Shown in pieces: positions 36,462-45,193 of a stretch of 64,000 nucleotides of DNA. Source of the DNA: Roseobacter sp. SK209-2-6 (GTDB lineage: Bacteria; Pseudomonadota; Alphaproteobacteria; Rhodobacterales; Rhodobacteraceae). Within the stretch, counting starts at the first letter, position 1. Every line of letters starts with the position of its first letter. The stretch spans positions 124,001 to 188,000 of the forward strand of contig NZ_AAYC01000003.1 of NCBI RefSeq assembly GCF_000169455.1, written 5' to 3'. The position numbers were made by a program, and so were the translations under genes. The notes below the pieces were generated by a model that did no database searches, had not been told where the DNA came from, and saw only the letters and a program-made list of their open reading frames with translations.

Positions 36462-37934
36462 ATGCTTGATACCACAACTGACTTGAAATCCCTGCTCAAA
36501 GACCCCAGCCTGCTGGAGACCCGCGCCTATATCGGCGGTGCCTTCACCGATGGTGAGGGGACTTTTGAGGTGACCAACCCCGCCCGCGGCGATGTGATCG
36601 CCCAGGTCGCGGATGTCAGCCGCGCCCAGGTGGCCGGTGCCATTGCCCAGGCAGAGGCCGCACAAAAGGACTGGGCCGCATGGACCGGCAAGGAACGCGC
36701 CGCCGTGCTGCGCAAATGGTTCGACCTGATGATGGCGAACCAGGAAGACCTGGCAGTGATCCTGACCGCCGAAATGGGCAAGCCCCTGGCTGAAGCCCGC
36801 GGCGAGATCGCCTATGGCGCCTCCTTCATCGAGTTCTTTGCCGAGGAAGCCAAGCGCATCTATGGTGAGACCATTCCCGGCCATCAGCGCGACAAACGCA
36901 TCACCGTGCTGAAACAGCCCATCGGCGTGGCTGCATCGATCACGCCCTGGAACTTCCCCAATGCGATGATCACCCGCAAGGCAGGCCCGGCGCTGGCCGC
37001 TGGCTGCGCCTTTGTCGCCCGCCCAGCAGAGCTGACACCACTCTCAGCCACTGCTCTGGCGGTTCTGGCGGATCGTGCGGGTATTCCCGCAGGTGTCTTC
37101 AGCGTGGTGCCTTCGGCCAATGCTGCTGAGACCGGCAAGGAATTCTGCGAAAACAATGCGGTGCGCAAGCTGACCTTCACCGGCTCCACCGAAGTGGGCC
37201 GCATCCTGATGCGCCAAGCCGCCGACACCGTGATGAAATGCTCGATGGAGCTCGGTGGCAACGCGCCTTTCATCGTCTTTGACGACGCCGATCTCGACGC
37301 CGCCGTCGAAGGCGCCATCATGTGCAAGTTCCGCAACAACGGCCAGACCTGCGTTTGCGCCAACCGGATCTATGTCCAGGCCGGGGTCTATGATGCCTTC
37401 GCCGCCAAACTGAAAGACGCCATCGCCGCCATGAAAGTGGGCGACGGCCTGGAAGATGGCATTCACTTTGGCCCCCTGATCAACGCTAAGGCCGTCACCA
37501 AGGTGCAGGAACACATTGCCGATGCGACCTCCAAAGGCGCAGAGGTGATCCTGGGCGGAAATCCTTCGGAACTCGGCGGCACCTTCTTTGAACCCACCAT
37601 CGTTACCGGCGCCACCCAGGACATGGCCTTTGCCACCGATGAGACCTTTGGCCCCTTGGCGCCGCTGTTCAAATTCGAGGACGAGGATGAAGTCATCGCT
37701 CTGGCCAATGACACCATCTTTGGTCTGGCGTCCTATTTCTACGCCAAGGATCTCTCCCGCGTTTACAAGGTCGCAGAGGCGCTGGAATACGGCATCGTTG
37801 GCGTCAACACCGGCATCATTTCCACCGAAGTTGCCCCCTTTGGCGGGGTAAAGCAATCCGGCCTGGGCCGTGAAGGCAGCCACCACGGCATCGAAGATTA
37901 TCTGGAAATGAAATACATCTGCATGTCGGTCTGA
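36462..37934 (+). CDS. gabD: NAD(P)-dependent succinate-semialdehyde dehydrogenase
   Basis: A 490-aa aldehyde dehydrogenase. TPWNFPNAMITRKAGPALAA is the cofactor site, LTFTGSTEVGR the NAD(P) loop, MELGGNAPFIVFDDAD holds the general base Glu and GQTCVCANRIYVQ the catalytic Cys. The tight Cys-Val-Cys pair is typical of GabD. It oxidises succinic semialdehyde from GABA or putrescine breakdown to succinate. GGAGG stands 7-11 bases before the ATG at 36462. It ends in a clear terminator. Confidence 0.9.
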   Translation: MLDTTTDLKSLLKDPSLLETRAYIGGAFTDGEGTFEVTNPARGDVIAQVADVSRAQVAGAIAQAEAAQKDWAAWTGKERAAVLRKWFDLMMANQEDLAVILTAEMGKPLAEARGEIAYGASFIEFFAEEAKRIYGETIPGHQRDKRITVLKQPIGVAASITPWNFPNAMITRKAGPALAAGCAFVARPAELTPLSATALAVLADRAGIPAGVFSVVPSANAAETGKEFCENNAVRKLTFTGSTEVGRILMRQAADTVMKCSMELGGNAPFIVFDDADLDAAVEGAIMCKFRNNGQTCVCANRIYVQAGVYDAFAAKLKDAIAAMKVGDGLEDGIHFGPLINAKAVTKVQEHIADATSKGAEVILGGNPSELGGTFFEPTIVTGATQDMAFATDETFGPLAPLFKFEDEDEVIALANDTIFGLASYFYAKDLSRVYKVAEALEYGIVGVNTGIISTEVAPFGGVKQSGLGREGSHHGIEDYLEMKYICMSV

Positions 37935-37975
37935 TCCTGCGGCCCTACCCCGGACTAAGACCTCACAGAATAAGG

Positions 37976-38005
37976 ACGCCCCGACGAAAGGCCGGGGCGT
38001 TTTTA
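37976..38005 (+). terminator. Rho-independent terminator after gabD
   Basis: ACGCCCCG (37976-37983) pairs perfectly with CGGGGCGT (37993-38000) around a 9-base loop and is followed by TTTTTA. Confidence 0.92.
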
Positions 38006-38060
38006 TCTCGGCGCATTATTCCCCTCGCTTGGGTCCCCTCGTGCGGGATAGACCGGGCAC

Positions 38061-39089
38061 CTATCCGTCCTCCAGCAGGATCTTGACCGGGAAGTGATCC
38101 GAGAACCCCTCCTCGTTGATATTGCGAGCCGGGTCCCCTTTAGGCAGCCCAAAGCGGATCGGACCCTGGCCGGTGCGGTGGCTGACCATCTCTGGCAAGG
38201 CAAAGATCCCAGCACTGCCCGCAACGGCCTTGAACCCTGCAGCACCACGGTCCAGCAGCGGGCGCGCGGCTAGGATCTGGTCAAACAGGTTGCCGTCATT
38301 CTTGTAGTAAAGCGAGCCGTCAAGCAGCCGCGGGTTGCCTTGGCTATCCACCGCCTCCGTACTCAGATACTCCCAGGTGAAATTGTAGAATTTCGGGCTC
38401 TCTGCCCGCTCCACATCGCCGCGTTCGCGGGTGGCATTGGCATTGAACCGCAGCGAGGGGTCAAAGGGATCGTCGTTGAAATCCCCCAGCGCCAGAATGC
38501 AGGCGCGCTCCTTGTCGCGGGCCTCTTCGCGGATGCGCTGATGCCAGTAGGCCAGCGTTTCCCCCGCGGTGGCCCGGAAGCCCGCGCTTTTCTCTGCCCC
38601 GCCCGACCGGGACGGCCAGTGATTGGCAAGGAGGATCACCTCCCGGTCATCCGCAGTCCGGAATGTCGCTTGCAGAATGTCCCGCGTGCCAGTCCGGCGG
38701 ATCACGAAGTGGCTGAAGATATGAGCAGGATCAACGCTATAGCGACCCTGATCAAACAGAAAGGCGGTATCGATCCCGCGTTTGTCATGCTGATTATCCG
38801 CATGCACGATCCCGTAGTTGCGCCCAAGTTCTTCTCCAACGCGATGCTTCAGATCCTCTAAGACAAAACGGTCCTCCACCTCGCAGAGCCCCAGAATATC
38901 CGGGCCGGCGCCTTCGTTCATCCGGGTGATCACATGGGCCAGACGGTCCTGTTTACGGGCATAGAGTGCTTCGCTCCAGCCCTCGAGATCCCTCGCCATC
39001 CGTTCCGCAACCCAAGGAATACGTTGCGGATGATCCTCCGGTCCAAAGAGGTTCTCGACATTCCAAAACGCAACAAAATGCTGTGCCAT
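38061..39089 (-). CDS. Endonuclease/exonuclease/phosphatase-family protein
   Basis: A 342-aa protein of the EEP superfamily. FWNVENLFGPEDHP near the start, ILGLCEVEDRFVLEDL (metal-binding Glu), ILALGDFNDDPFDPSL and EEGFSDHFPVKILL (catalytic His) appear in the standard order. No signal peptide is visible, so it is probably cytoplasmic. The substrate, whether nucleic acid, nucleotide or lipid head group, cannot be told. It stands alone between oppositely oriented genes. Confidence 0.83.
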   Translation of the reverse strand: MAQHFVAFWNVENLFGPEDHPQRIPWVAERMARDLEGWSEALYARKQDRLAHVITRMNEGAGPDILGLCEVEDRFVLEDLKHRVGEELGRNYGIVHADNQHDKRGIDTAFLFDQGRYSVDPAHIFSHFVIRRTGTRDILQATFRTADDREVILLANHWPSRSGGAEKSAGFRATAGETLAYWHQRIREEARDKERACILALGDFNDDPFDPSLRFNANATRERGDVERAESPKFYNFTWEYLSTEAVDSQGNPRLLDGSLYYKNDGNLFDQILAARPLLDRGAAGFKAVAGSAGIFALPEMVSHRTGQGPIRFGLPKGDPARNINEEGFSDHFPVKILLEDG

Positions 39090-39291
39090 CTCATTCTCCT
39101 AAATACCAATTCAACAATGCACTCGGCAAAACACTATACCAAAAGTTGTGCCTTGAGGCGATTGGTAGCTTCTTCCACCTTGAGTCAGGAGATAGGGAGA
39201 ATTCCTAATCCCATGTCAGCTGCTGACATCGAAAGCGCCTTCCCCAGTTGAACAAAGATGCCGTGGCACCCAAATGGAAAGGTTAAAGTGA

Positions 39292-39978
39292 TTGCAAATA
39301 CCCAGATTCAGGAGCAGCTTTTTGCAGAAATCCTACTTGCGTGGCATGGGTTTGCGTGCCCACATTCTCCTACCATTCATTAGCGGGATGTGGCTGGCGA
39401 TTGGTGTTGGTATCGCCGGCACACTGACCCCGGACTATTCGCATATCAGCCAATTCATGAGTGCTCTCGGGTCCACTGGGGCTCCATATGCGGCTTGGAC
39501 GAACTACGCCGTTTTCGTCCCGACAGAGATCTGGTTCCTGGCTTTCCTGGTCATTCTGAACAGGCGTCTTGGAGCTAGCAGAACAAGGCGTTTTGCGCTG
39601 CTGCTTCTGCTAGCCTATGCAATTCTTTTGTTTCTCGCCGCCTTTCTGCCCTGCGATGCCGGTTGCGAAAGCCCCGGCGGCGACCAGGCAAACACGACTG
39701 TTCACATGGCCCATATGATCATAGCAGCATCGGCCTACCCACTGGCTTTGATCGCCCTGCTTATCCTCGGCTTGACGACTCGGTCGACCTCCCTGCTGCG
39801 CCGTTTCGCGCTGCCTGCCGCTGGGGTGGGGTTTTGCTTGTTCTTTGCAATAGTCCTGCTGCCAGAGGCACAGGGCCTGTTCCAGCGCTTGCTTGAAGGC
39901 TGGATCTATCTCCAGTTCCTTCTGCTGGGAGACTATGTCGCATCAAAGGACACCACAGCGGGCGAAAACAGAACTTAG
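39292..39978 (+). CDS. DUF998-family membrane protein
   Basis: A 228-aa protein with about six membrane helices. GTLTPDYSHISQFMSALGS and LPCDAGCESPGGD are typical of DUF998. Function unknown. The start is uncertain: a TTG at 39292 has GGAAAGG upstream, while the first in-frame ATG is at 39346 and lacks a ribosome site. Confidence 0.75.
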   Translation: MQIPRFRSSFLQKSYLRGMGLRAHILLPFISGMWLAIGVGIAGTLTPDYSHISQFMSALGSTGAPYAAWTNYAVFVPTEIWFLAFLVILNRRLGASRTRRFALLLLLAYAILLFLAAFLPCDAGCESPGGDQANTTVHMAHMIIAASAYPLALIALLILGLTTRSTSLLRRFALPAAGVGFCLFFAIVLLPEAQGLFQRLLEGWIYLQFLLLGDYVASKDTTAGENRT

Positions 39979-39989
39979 GGTCAGAACCC

Positions 39990-40025
39990 AGAAAAAAGAT
40001 AGCCCTCCGGCAGCACCGGAGGGCT
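39990..40025 (-). terminator. Terminator of hsp20 on the minus strand
   Basis: AGCCCTCCGG (40001-40010) and CCGGAGGGCT (40016-40025) form a perfect 10-bp stem with a 5-base loop. Read on the minus strand it is followed by ATCTTTTTTC, a good T-run. It may act for the DUF998 gene as well. Confidence 0.9.
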
Positions 40026-40052
40026 TAATACGTCCAACAACGCCGGGCCGGT

Positions 40053-40517
40053 TCAGTTCACCGGCTTAGCTTCTACCATTTCAGGCTTGGTCGTGCCCGC
40101 AGAAATTTCAATCCGGCGCGGTTTCAGCGCCTCAGGCACTTCGCGCTGCAATTCAATGTGGAGCATGCCATCTGCATGGCTCGCTCCGGTGACACGGACA
40201 TGATCTGCAAGGGTAAAGCGACGCTCAAAGGCGCGGGTTGCAATGCCGCGATGCAGGAAGCTGCGCTCTGCCGCCTCTTCCTTTTTACGAGCGGAAACCA
40301 CCAAGGCGTTTTCCTTGACCTCGACATTCAGATCCTCCTCGGAGAATCCGGCGACGGCAATCGAAATCCGATAGGCATCTGCGGCGGTTTTTTCGATGTT
40401 ATAGGGCGGGTAGCTGGGCTGTGCGACATCCTGGGTCAGGGCGCGATCCATCAGGTCAGCAATCTGATCAAAACCAATGGTGGCACGATGCAACGGTGCA
40501 AAGTCAAAGGTACGCAT
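40053..40517 (-). CDS. Small heat shock protein, Hsp20 family
   Basis: A 154-aa alpha-crystallin-type chaperone. PPYNIEKTAADAYRISIAVA starts the crystallin domain and FERRFTLADHVRVTGASHAD with GMLHIELQREVPE ends it. The N-terminal MRTFDFAPLHRATIGFD matches the IbpA class. It holds unfolded proteins for refolding. It has its own terminator and stands alone. Confidence 0.93.
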   Translation of the reverse strand: MRTFDFAPLHRATIGFDQIADLMDRALTQDVAQPSYPPYNIEKTAADAYRISIAVAGFSEEDLNVEVKENALVVSARKKEEAAERSFLHRGIATRAFERRFTLADHVRVTGASHADGMLHIELQREVPEALKPRRIEISAGTTKPEMVEAKPVN

Positions 40518-40649
40518 ATCTCATCCTCATATCTGAGCGATTTCATCTGGTGCCCTCCCACTTGGGACGGGCAATTTCATTTACGGGTCCCGCAACCGGC
40601 AACCCGATAGAAGAGAGATATGCGCAGTATGTCCGCTTTCAAGGGGCGC

Positions 40650-41468
40650 TCAGCCGCCGGGGCGAACGAACTTCGCGCCAGAGGCACCGCCTCCGGATCC
40701 AACCCTGATCCGCTTGATGCTCTTGCCCGGCGCCACTGCGGAGTTGCGCCGCAGTTTGGCTTTCAATTCCGCCACGCGTTCAGGCAATTTCATTCCATAT
40801 GCAACCTGACGTCCCCGAAACCTGCCGCCGCTTGAGACTAGGGATAGGATCCGGCCGCGCCCACCAACCTGCGAAAACACAGGCGCTCCGGAGGACCCGA
40901 AGGTGACATTGCAATCAATCATCATGATTTCGTGGTACTCGCCCAGGATATTGCAACGACGCTGACGAGATGGTGCAGTTTCGCGTCCCTCGCCATAGGA
41001 TGTGACCGAAATTTCCTCTCCATAGCCACGACCTGAATGCAGGATAAAGGGATCCGCTTCTGCGCTGGTTATGGGGCTTTCGAGCCGGATCAGCGCGACA
41101 TCAAAGGTGATGTTTATTTCATCTGGCCCAATACCGGGCTCATAGGCTTCATGCGCCGCCAGCTGTATGGCTTGCCGTTCTGCAATTGCTTTCTCGTCCT
41201 GCAGCCCAGCCCGAAAGCGGATCTGATCCGCCTGCCGCAGAACGCCATTCTGGTCATAGACGCAGTGCGCCGCCGTCAACACCAGATCCGGCGCAATAAG
41301 AGTGCCACTGCAAAATCCCTGCCCGGCAAGATCCAGACGGCCAACAGCCTCCCAACCCAACAGATCTTCACGATCAACAAGGGCGCGCAACCCACGCCCA
41401 TCCGCATAGGCAGCCCCGCCAAAGGTCACCCCGAGAATAGTCGCTACAGCGAGCAGAGAGAGCTTCAT
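40650..41468 (-). CDS. Secreted trypsin-like serine protease (second of tandem pair)
   Basis: A 272-aa exported protein with a signal peptide (LAVATILGVTFGGAAYA). The S1 triad is visible: VLTAAHCVYD (His), NITFDVALIRLE (Asp) and VTFGSSGAPVFS (Ser). The usual Gly-Asp-Ser-Gly-Gly is GSSGAP here, as in V8/GluSE-like families. A basic C-terminal tail follows. Its ATG overlaps the stop of the upstream paralogue by 4 bases. Confidence 0.85.
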   Translation of the reverse strand: MKLSLLAVATILGVTFGGAAYADGRGLRALVDREDLLGWEAVGRLDLAGQGFCSGTLIAPDLVLTAAHCVYDQNGVLRQADQIRFRAGLQDEKAIAERQAIQLAAHEAYEPGIGPDEINITFDVALIRLESPITSAEADPFILHSGRGYGEEISVTSYGEGRETAPSRQRRCNILGEYHEIMMIDCNVTFGSSGAPVFSQVGGRGRILSLVSSGGRFRGRQVAYGMKLPERVAELKAKLRRNSAVAPGKSIKRIRVGSGGGASGAKFVRPGG

Positions 41469-42274
41469 TGGCGGATGAACTTTGCACCAGAGCTGCGCTG
41501 CCCGTCGCCGACACGCACGCGCCCCACGCCAGTAGGCAGGCGTCCACCTACCTGAACACCGCTGAGCTGAGCCTGCAACAGTTTCAGCTCTTCGGCCAGA
41601 GCAGCGCCAAGCGACACCCTGCGCCCGGCAACCTCTCCCTTAGCAGAGACTACAGAAACGATGCGTGGCTTGCCGCCTTCAAAGGAAAAGACCGGTGCGC
41701 CGGACGATCCGAAATCCACATCACAGGACATCACAAGAACGCCCTCTCGTTTGGCTAGAACAGCGCAGACCTCTTGGATTGATGGTGCTTCTGATCGGTC
41801 ATGTGCATAGGAGACCACTCCGATGTCAGCCCCGGTTCGAGGGCGACTATCGGTTTGGAAAGGAATGACTGTGGTATTCCGAATCGGGCGTTGCAGCTGG
41901 AGTAACGCCAGATCATTGCGCACTCGGCCGGTAGAGACCTCTCCATCAAAGACATAGCCCGGATGCACAATGGCCCGGCGTACAGAGCGATAGGCGGAGG
42001 CCCTACCATTGCGCCAGCCTGCAAGAAACTCAATCGATTGCGGCTCCAGCCGTCCACCGGTGCGTGTATCATAAAGGCAATGGGCCGCTGTCAGAACCAG
42101 ATCTGGCGCAATCAAAGAACCAGTACAAAAGCCCTCTCCATTGACGTCCAGGCGCCCCACGGCCTCCCATTCACGCCCTGCATCGGTGGTTTCCAATGCC
42201 TGCAAGCGACTGTCTTCTGCCCGCAGGCCAAACGGCAACAAAACCGCCAGCATTGCCAAAATCCAAATCCGCAA
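41465..42274 (-). CDS. Secreted trypsin-like serine protease (first of tandem pair)
   Basis: About 269 aa with a signal peptide (ILAMLAVLLPFGLRA). The triad residues are in VLTAAHCLYD, RVRNDLALLQLQ and VDFGSSGAPVFS. It ends GQRSSGAKFIRQ, closely similar to the neighbour's GGASGAKFVRPGG, so the two are products of tandem duplication. I place the start at a TTG (42274) because GGGAG lies 6 bases before it; the ATG at 42253 has no ribosome site and would shorten the signal peptide. Confidence 0.82.
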   Translation of the reverse strand: MRIWILAMLAVLLPFGLRAEDSRLQALETTDAGREWEAVGRLDVNGEGFCTGSLIAPDLVLTAAHCLYDTRTGGRLEPQSIEFLAGWRNGRASAYRSVRRAIVHPGYVFDGEVSTGRVRNDLALLQLQRPIRNTTVIPFQTDSRPRTGADIGVVSYAHDRSEAPSIQEVCAVLAKREGVLVMSCDVDFGSSGAPVFSFEGGKPRIVSVVSAKGEVAGRRVSLGAALAEELKLLQAQLSGVQVGGRLPTGVGRVRVGDGQRSSGAKFIRQ

Positions 42275-42396
42275 ACCAATCTCCCTGCACCGCCCGTGAG
42301 AACACCCTAGGGCCTGCTTACCCAACAGCTTCGGCAAAATTAGGGCAAGCCTGCAGATTACGTAGTTCAAAAACAAGGAGCGAAAAATGCAGCAGG

Positions 42397-43719
42397 CTAT
42401 CGCAGGCGCGGGATCGCTTCTATGCCAGTTCCGGCTTCAGTCAGAGCTCGTGGGACGGGACCCCCGGTCGCCCAGTCCAAGAGCTCAACCGTATGCACAA
42501 CTGGTACTTCACTCCCAGAGCCGATCTGCATCATGCAGCCGATATTGCCTGCAGCGATCACATCCGGCTGTTTTGCTTCCAGGGTCTTGATCTTGCGAGC
42601 CTTCAATTGCCCTGAGATTTCCGGCTGCATCAAGTTGTAGGTCCCGGCGGAGCCGCAGCAGAGATGGCTGTCTGCTGGTTCTACAACCTTAAAACCTGCT
42701 TGTTTCAGCAATGTCTTCGGATGGGTCTTGACCTGTTGCCCATGCTGTAAGGAGCAGGCCGCATGATAGGCAACAGTCACCTCCTGCGCCTCCCCTTTGG
42801 GAATGTCCAACTGCATCAGAAGTTCTGAAACATCCAAAGCCAACCCGGACACGCGGGACGCTTTTTGCGCGAGCGGATCATTGCGGAACATATGCCCGTA
42901 GTCCTTCACCGTGGTGCCGCAACCAGAGGTGTTGATAACAATTGCATCCAGCCCCTGCCCTTCGATCTCGGCGTTCCAGGCGGCAATGTTTGCCGCCGCA
43001 GACCTATGGGCCTCGTCTTCGCGCCCCATATGATGGGTCAGCGCGCCACAGCAGCCTGCGCCCTGTGCCACAACCACTTCGCAGCCAAACCGGGTGAGCA
43101 GACGGATGGTGGCATCATTGATATCGGTGTTCAGCGCCTTTTGCGCACAGCCCGTCATCAGAGCCACACGTTTTTTGCGCGGTGCGACTGGGGCAAAACT
43201 CTGCGGGTCGTCATTGCGGCTGATCGGAGGGATCTGGCGCGGCACCATATCGAGCATCGCCCTGAGCCGCGCATCAGGGACAAGTCGTTTAAAGGGCTGC
43301 GCCAGCTTGGCCCCCAAAAGGGCCAGCCTGAAGCGCCCGGGATAGGGCAGGATCCAGGCCAAAAGCTGGCGCAGCACGCGGTCCGTGAGTGGGCGCGTAT
43401 GGTGTTTTTCGACATAGGCACGGGCATGATCAATGAGATGCATGTAGTGCACCCCAGAGGGGCATGTGCTCATACAGGCGAGGCAACTTAGACAACGGTC
43501 GATATGCTTGACGGTTTTCTCATCCGGGATCCGCTCATTTTCCAGCATATCCTTGATCAGATAGATCCGCCCGCGCGGGCTGTCGAGCTCATCCCCCAGA
43601 ACCTGATAGGTCGGGCAAGTCGCTGTACAAAATCCGCAATGCACGCAGGCGCGCAGGATCTCATTTGCCCGTTCGATTCCAGGATCTTGCAGCTGTTCCT
43701 TGGTGAAATTTGTCTGCAC
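42397..43719 (-). CDS. glcF: Glycolate oxidase iron-sulfur subunit
   Basis: A 440-aa protein with two ferredoxin-type 4Fe-4S motifs near the N-terminus (ACVHCGFCTATCPTY and CLSCLACMSTCPSG) and two CCG domains (GAGCCGALTHHMG and HLCCGSAGTYN). It carries electrons from GlcD/GlcE during glycolate oxidation to glyoxylate at the membrane. The start is a GTG at 43719 with GGAGA upstream; the open frame beyond it has no homology. It is the last gene of glcDE-CPCC-glcF. Confidence 0.93.
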   Translation of the reverse strand: MQTNFTKEQLQDPGIERANEILRACVHCGFCTATCPTYQVLGDELDSPRGRIYLIKDMLENERIPDEKTVKHIDRCLSCLACMSTCPSGVHYMHLIDHARAYVEKHHTRPLTDRVLRQLLAWILPYPGRFRLALLGAKLAQPFKRLVPDARLRAMLDMVPRQIPPISRNDDPQSFAPVAPRKKRVALMTGCAQKALNTDINDATIRLLTRFGCEVVVAQGAGCCGALTHHMGREDEAHRSAAANIAAWNAEIEGQGLDAIVINTSGCGTTVKDYGHMFRNDPLAQKASRVSGLALDVSELLMQLDIPKGEAQEVTVAYHAACSLQHGQQVKTHPKTLLKQAGFKVVEPADSHLCCGSAGTYNLMQPEISGQLKARKIKTLEAKQPDVIAAGNIGCMMQIGSGSEVPVVHTVELLDWATGGPVPRALTEAGTGIEAIPRLR

Positions 43720-43720
43720 T

Positions 43721-44029
43721 TCACATCTCCAGCGGCAATTCTTCAGGGCGGGGTGGGCGAACATGGGACAATATATTTGGCTTCCCGGCGCCGATCTCTT
43801 GGTAAATCCGCCGCGCCTGATCAAGGCCCAGCTGGTTGGCACCACCTTCGTCAAATTCTGGTGTCTGGTCCGGATCATCTTCCCAAAAACAGACCGGGCA
43901 GATCTCAAAGCGCCCGCGTTCGCAGATCGTCAGACAGTCACAGCAGTGGCAGGGTAGATGCGGCTTGGGTCGGGTGTCCCAACGCGCCCGCCAGCGCCTC
44001 ATTTGCCTACGCTTGCCTTTCGTACTCAT
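43721..44029 (-). CDS. CPCC-family cysteine-rich protein inside the glc operon
   Basis: A 102-aa small protein. LPCHCCDCLTICERGRFEIC with PVCFWEDDPDQTPE gives the metal-binding cysteines of the CPCC family, followed by a basic start (RRQMRRWRARW). It overlaps glcE by 4 bases and is one base from glcF, so it is co-translated with the glycolate oxidase subunits. Its function is unknown, and it is not a normal part of glcDEF. Confidence 0.8.
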   Translation of the reverse strand: MSTKGKRRQMRRWRARWDTRPKPHLPCHCCDCLTICERGRFEICPVCFWEDDPDQTPEFDEGGANQLGLDQARRIYQEIGAGKPNILSHVRPPRPEELPLEM

Positions 44030-45153
44030 CCCATCAACCCCAAGTTCAGAATCCCCTTGGGGTCAAATTTCTGGCGCAGACCATGCGAAATCGCCGCGAG
44101 AGGTGCAGGCTGAGGTTGGAACACGCCCAGCTGCGTACGTGTCTCGTCGCTGGCCCGTACCAGCGTGGCGTGCCCTGGCACATCTGTCAGTTTCTCGCGC
44201 AGGTCTACACCTTCAGATACGAGGCTCCAAATCAGCCCGCCGCCCCAGTCAACAACATGTTTGTAGTCCCACATCCCGGTCACCCGGATCATGTCCGTAG
44301 GTTTGACAGACGTTCGCCATACATCTCCAGGCTTATCATGGAAGGGATCAACATCCTGAACAGACTGCCAAATCCGTACATTTGTTTCGCTATTCATGGT
44401 CAACTTTTCCACTGGAAAATCTGAGAACATCTCATACAGTTTATTGAGTCTGTACTTCACCGAGTCCTCGAACCCTTCGACCCGAACGAATGTCCTATCG
44501 TAATCGCCATCGCGCCCTGGTAATCTTGCCACCCCTGTCACGTCGTAGGGCGACTTGAGAACATCGCAAAACACCTTCAGCGCAGCAGTCCACCCAAGCC
44601 CGTACAGAACCATTGTGCCACTACACTCTGGCTTAGGCAGAACCTTCAGCGATACTTCGCTGAGCACCCCCAGGGTGCCGTGAGCACCACACATCAGTTT
44701 GACCAGATCATAGCCGGTTACATTTTTCATCACCCGGCCACCATTCTTTAGCACCTGGCCTGTGCCATCAACAAAGCGGACCCCCAGCAAATGGTCCCGC
44801 GCAGCTCCTACCTGAATCCGGCGAGGACCAGAGATATTGCCCGCAATCACTCCGCCAATTGTTGGCTCACCCTTGGTGCCCAGCAAACCACGATGATCCA
44901 TTGGCTCAAAGGCCAGCCTCTGACCTTCCGATGCCAAAAGGTTTTCCACCTCAGCCAGCGGTGTTCCCGCCTTCACCACCAGGGTCAATGCTCCGGGCTC
45001 GTAGAGCTCAACCCCTGACAGGCCTGTGGTTGACAGGATCTCACCGGGAACTGCCAAACCACGGGTTCCCCCGCCTTGGATACACAAGGGCGCAGAGGCA
45101 GATGCGATGGCTTCGGCCAAGTCATCCTCATTTTCGGGTCGCAGCATCTTCAT
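44026..45153 (-). CDS. glcE: Glycolate oxidase FAD-binding subunit
   Basis: A 375-aa FAD-linked oxidase domain protein. PLCIQGGGTRGLAVPG and GGVIAGNISGPRRIQVGAAR are the FAD-binding (PCMH) signatures, followed by NGGRVMKNVTGYDLVKLMCG. It lacks the full C-terminal catalytic domain of GlcD, as usual for GlcE. It works in complex with GlcD and GlcF. Confidence 0.92.
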   Translation of the reverse strand: MKMLRPENEDDLAEAIASASAPLCIQGGGTRGLAVPGEILSTTGLSGVELYEPGALTLVVKAGTPLAEVENLLASEGQRLAFEPMDHRGLLGTKGEPTIGGVIAGNISGPRRIQVGAARDHLLGVRFVDGTGQVLKNGGRVMKNVTGYDLVKLMCGAHGTLGVLSEVSLKVLPKPECSGTMVLYGLGWTAALKVFCDVLKSPYDVTGVARLPGRDGDYDRTFVRVEGFEDSVKYRLNKLYEMFSDFPVEKLTMNSETNVRIWQSVQDVDPFHDKPGDVWRTSVKPTDMIRVTGMWDYKHVVDWGGGLIWSLVSEGVDLREKLTDVPGHATLVRASDETRTQLGVFQPQPAPLAAISHGLRQKFDPKGILNLGLMG

Positions 45154-45193
45154 CTTTCCAAAATATTTTGGGGGTTTGGGGTCAAAGCCCCCA

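Noticed and set aside
37044-37886. 280-codon minus-strand frame opposite gabD
   Set aside because: It is an antisense by-product of GC-rich codon use in gabD, without a ribosome site or homology signal.
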